Shown one piece after another: positions 4,991-6,019 of a stretch of DNA of 6,019 nucleotides. Position numbers and translations under genes: made by a program. The DNA is from Dysgonomonas sp. Lineage in GTDB: Bacteria; Bacteroidota; Bacteroidia; Bacteroidales; Dysgonomonadaceae. A model generated the notes under the pieces. The model saw only the letters and a list, made by a program, of their open reading frames with translations, ran no database searches and was not told where the DNA came from. The first letter of the stretch is position 1, and every line of letters starts with the position of its first letter. The DNA lies in assembly GCA_003523545.1 (NCBI GenBank), contig DQAM01000184.1, positions 1 through 6,019 of the forward strand, read 5' to 3'.

Positions 4991-5755
4991 GAAATAGTCG
5001 AGAATTGGCTGCCCCGTTATACGAAACGGCCTCTCGAAGAATTTACCAAACATATATTGCTCACCAATTTCTCCAAATATGTAGAAATTTTTGCGAATCA
5101 TTTCAGTGTACCCATCCTAGGACTAGACGGCAATATGCCCAATGCTTCGGCCAACGGCATTACTATCATCAACTTCGGAATGGGAAGTGCAAATGCGGCT
5201 ACTATCATGGACTTGCTGAGTGCCATAAATCCGAAAGCGGTCTTATTTCTGGGCAAATGCGGAGGTATAAAAAAGCACAACCAACTGGGAGATTATATTT
5301 TGCCGATTGCTGCAATAAGAGGCGAAGGTACATCGAACGATTATTTTCCGCCCGAGGTTCCTTCTCTGCCGGCTTTTAATCTGCTGCGCTCGCTATCCTC
5401 GAACATCCGCGACTTCAACCGCGATTACTGGACAGGGACCGTGTATACTACCAACCGCCGTGTATGGGAATATGACGAAGTATTTAAAAACTACCTTCGC
5501 TCTATACGCTGTATGGCAGTGGATATGGAAACGGCAACCTTATTTACCTGCGGTTTTGCCAATCACATACCTACCGGAGCTTTGCTTCTGGTGTCAGACC
5601 AGCCGATGATTTCGGACGGAGTGAAGACGGAAAAAAGTGACAACCACGTGACACAAAATTTCGTAAACGAGCATGTTATGATCGGTATTAAAGCATTGAC
5701 TACACTGATAAATAACGGTTCTACAGTAAAACACCTGCGTTTCGAAGATTTCTGA
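4976..5755 (+). CDS. amn: AMP nucleosidase, short Bacteroidetes form
   Basis: The enzyme hydrolyses AMP to adenine and ribose 5-phosphate and belongs to the purine nucleoside phosphorylase/MTAN fold family. The product of 259 residues is the single-domain form, much shorter than the roughly 480-residue E. coli Amn. Recognisable segments are INFGMGSANAATIMDLLSA (65-83), the core strand VLFLGKCGGI (89-98) with GDYILPIAAIRGEG (105-118), the conserved AVDMETATLF (181-190) with Met184-Glu185 expected to contact the ribose, and LLVSDQPM (204-211) with Asp208 in the position of the catalytic acid that protonates the purine. The frame stays open upstream to 4862, but the start at 4976 (MKTKQEIVENWLPRY) is chosen. 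The upstream extension would run through the divergent gene and its residues look non-coding; homologues begin here. holA follows after 6 bases, so the two are very likely cotranscribed. The annotation as AMP nucleosidase and not another nucleosidase rests on family resemblance. Confidence 0.93.
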   Translation: MKTKQEIVENWLPRYTKRPLEEFTKHILLTNFSKYVEIFANHFSVPILGLDGNMPNASANGITIINFGMGSANAATIMDLLSAINPKAVLFLGKCGGIKKHNQLGDYILPIAAIRGEGTSNDYFPPEVPSLPAFNLLRSLSSNIRDFNRDYWTGTVYTTNRRVWEYDEVFKNYLRSIRCMAVDMETATLFTCGFANHIPTGALLLVSDQPMISDGVKTEKSDNHVTQNFVNEHVMIGIKALTTLINNGSTVKHLRFEDF

Positions 5756-5761
5756 TAAAAT

Positions 5762-6019
5762 ATGTCGTTCGAACAGATCAAGAAAGATATACAAGCCCGC
5801 AAGTTTCATCCCATCTACCTTTTTATGGGAGATGAGCCTTATTACATAGATGAGTTGACACGGCTTTTGGAAAATACAATATTACCTGAAACAGAACGGG
5901 ATTTTAACCAGACCATTTTTTACGGGCCGGAAACTGATGCCGCAACTATCGTTACCTCTGCCCGGAGCTTCCCGATGATGTCGGATTATCAGGTGGTTAT
6001 AGTAAAAGAAGCACAAGGC
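5762..6019 (+). CDS. holA: DNA polymerase III subunit delta, N-terminal part (runs off the window)
   Basis: The delta subunit is part of the clamp-loader complex and opens the beta sliding clamp during replication. The ATG at 5762 lies 6 bases after the amn stop and the frame stays open to the window end, giving 86 residues of a protein normally about 340 long. The segment HPIYLFMGDEPYYIDE (16-31) is the hallmark N terminus of delta, where the degenerate nucleotide-binding loop GDEPYYI replaces a functional Walker A. RDFNQTIFYG (46-55) and ARSFPMMSDYQVVIVKEAQ (67-85) follow the family pattern, including the FPMMSDYQVVIVKEA stretch that precedes the end of the first domain. The tight spacing suggests translational coupling with amn. 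The C-terminal part, including the clamp-loader collar domain, lies beyond the window. Confidence 0.95.
   Translation, partial: MSFEQIKKDIQARKFHPIYLFMGDEPYYIDELTRLLENTILPETERDFNQTIFYGPETDAATIVTSARSFPMMSDYQVVIVKEAQG

Overview
The window looks like a chromosomal, mostly housekeeping segment of a member of the Bacteroidales (Bacteroidetes). Four things support this. Promoter-like sites follow the Bacteroidetes TAnnTTTG (-7) pattern with TTTG/TTG about 20 bases upstream. Shine-Dalgarno sequences are absent and AT-rich sequence precedes the start codons. The lipoprotein has an acidic SDDDDD sequence right after its lipobox cysteine. The AMP nucleosidase is the short form and sits next to holA. Genus cannot be fixed from the sequence alone.

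Left part (1-2180): the possible 3' tail of a plus-strand gene converges on fabD (malonyl-CoA:ACP transacylase, minus strand), with a strong hairpin terminator between them. The 332-base gap right of fabD holds the fabD promoter. It also holds a self-contained promoter-to-terminator unit of about 115 bases, best read as an undescribed small RNA or an attenuated leader. Next comes a coiled-coil/C4 zinc-ribbon protein gene with its own terminator.

Middle (2180-4440): a low-GC gene for a probably surface-exposed lipoprotein of unknown function converges on an ECF-type sigma factor gene across a bidirectional terminator. Upstream of the sigma gene, on the same strand, is pdxH (pyridoxamine 5'-phosphate oxidase).

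Right part (4440-6019): a standalone HsdR-N-like protein with an intact PD-(D/E)xK nuclease signature (minus strand) is divergent from amn (AMP nucleosidase). amn is followed after 6 bases by holA (DNA polymerase III delta), which runs off the window. The two divergent promoters appear to face each other, so the 5' ends of the transcripts would be complementary.

The genes cover lipid, cofactor, nucleotide and replication functions and do not form one pathway. I see no CRISPR array, insertion sequence, phage gene, rRNA or tRNA. The items most worth a second look are the candidate small RNA at about 1200-1313, the orphan nuclease-like protein beside amn-holA, and the compositionally distinct lipoprotein. 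No convincing multi-gene novel system is visible.
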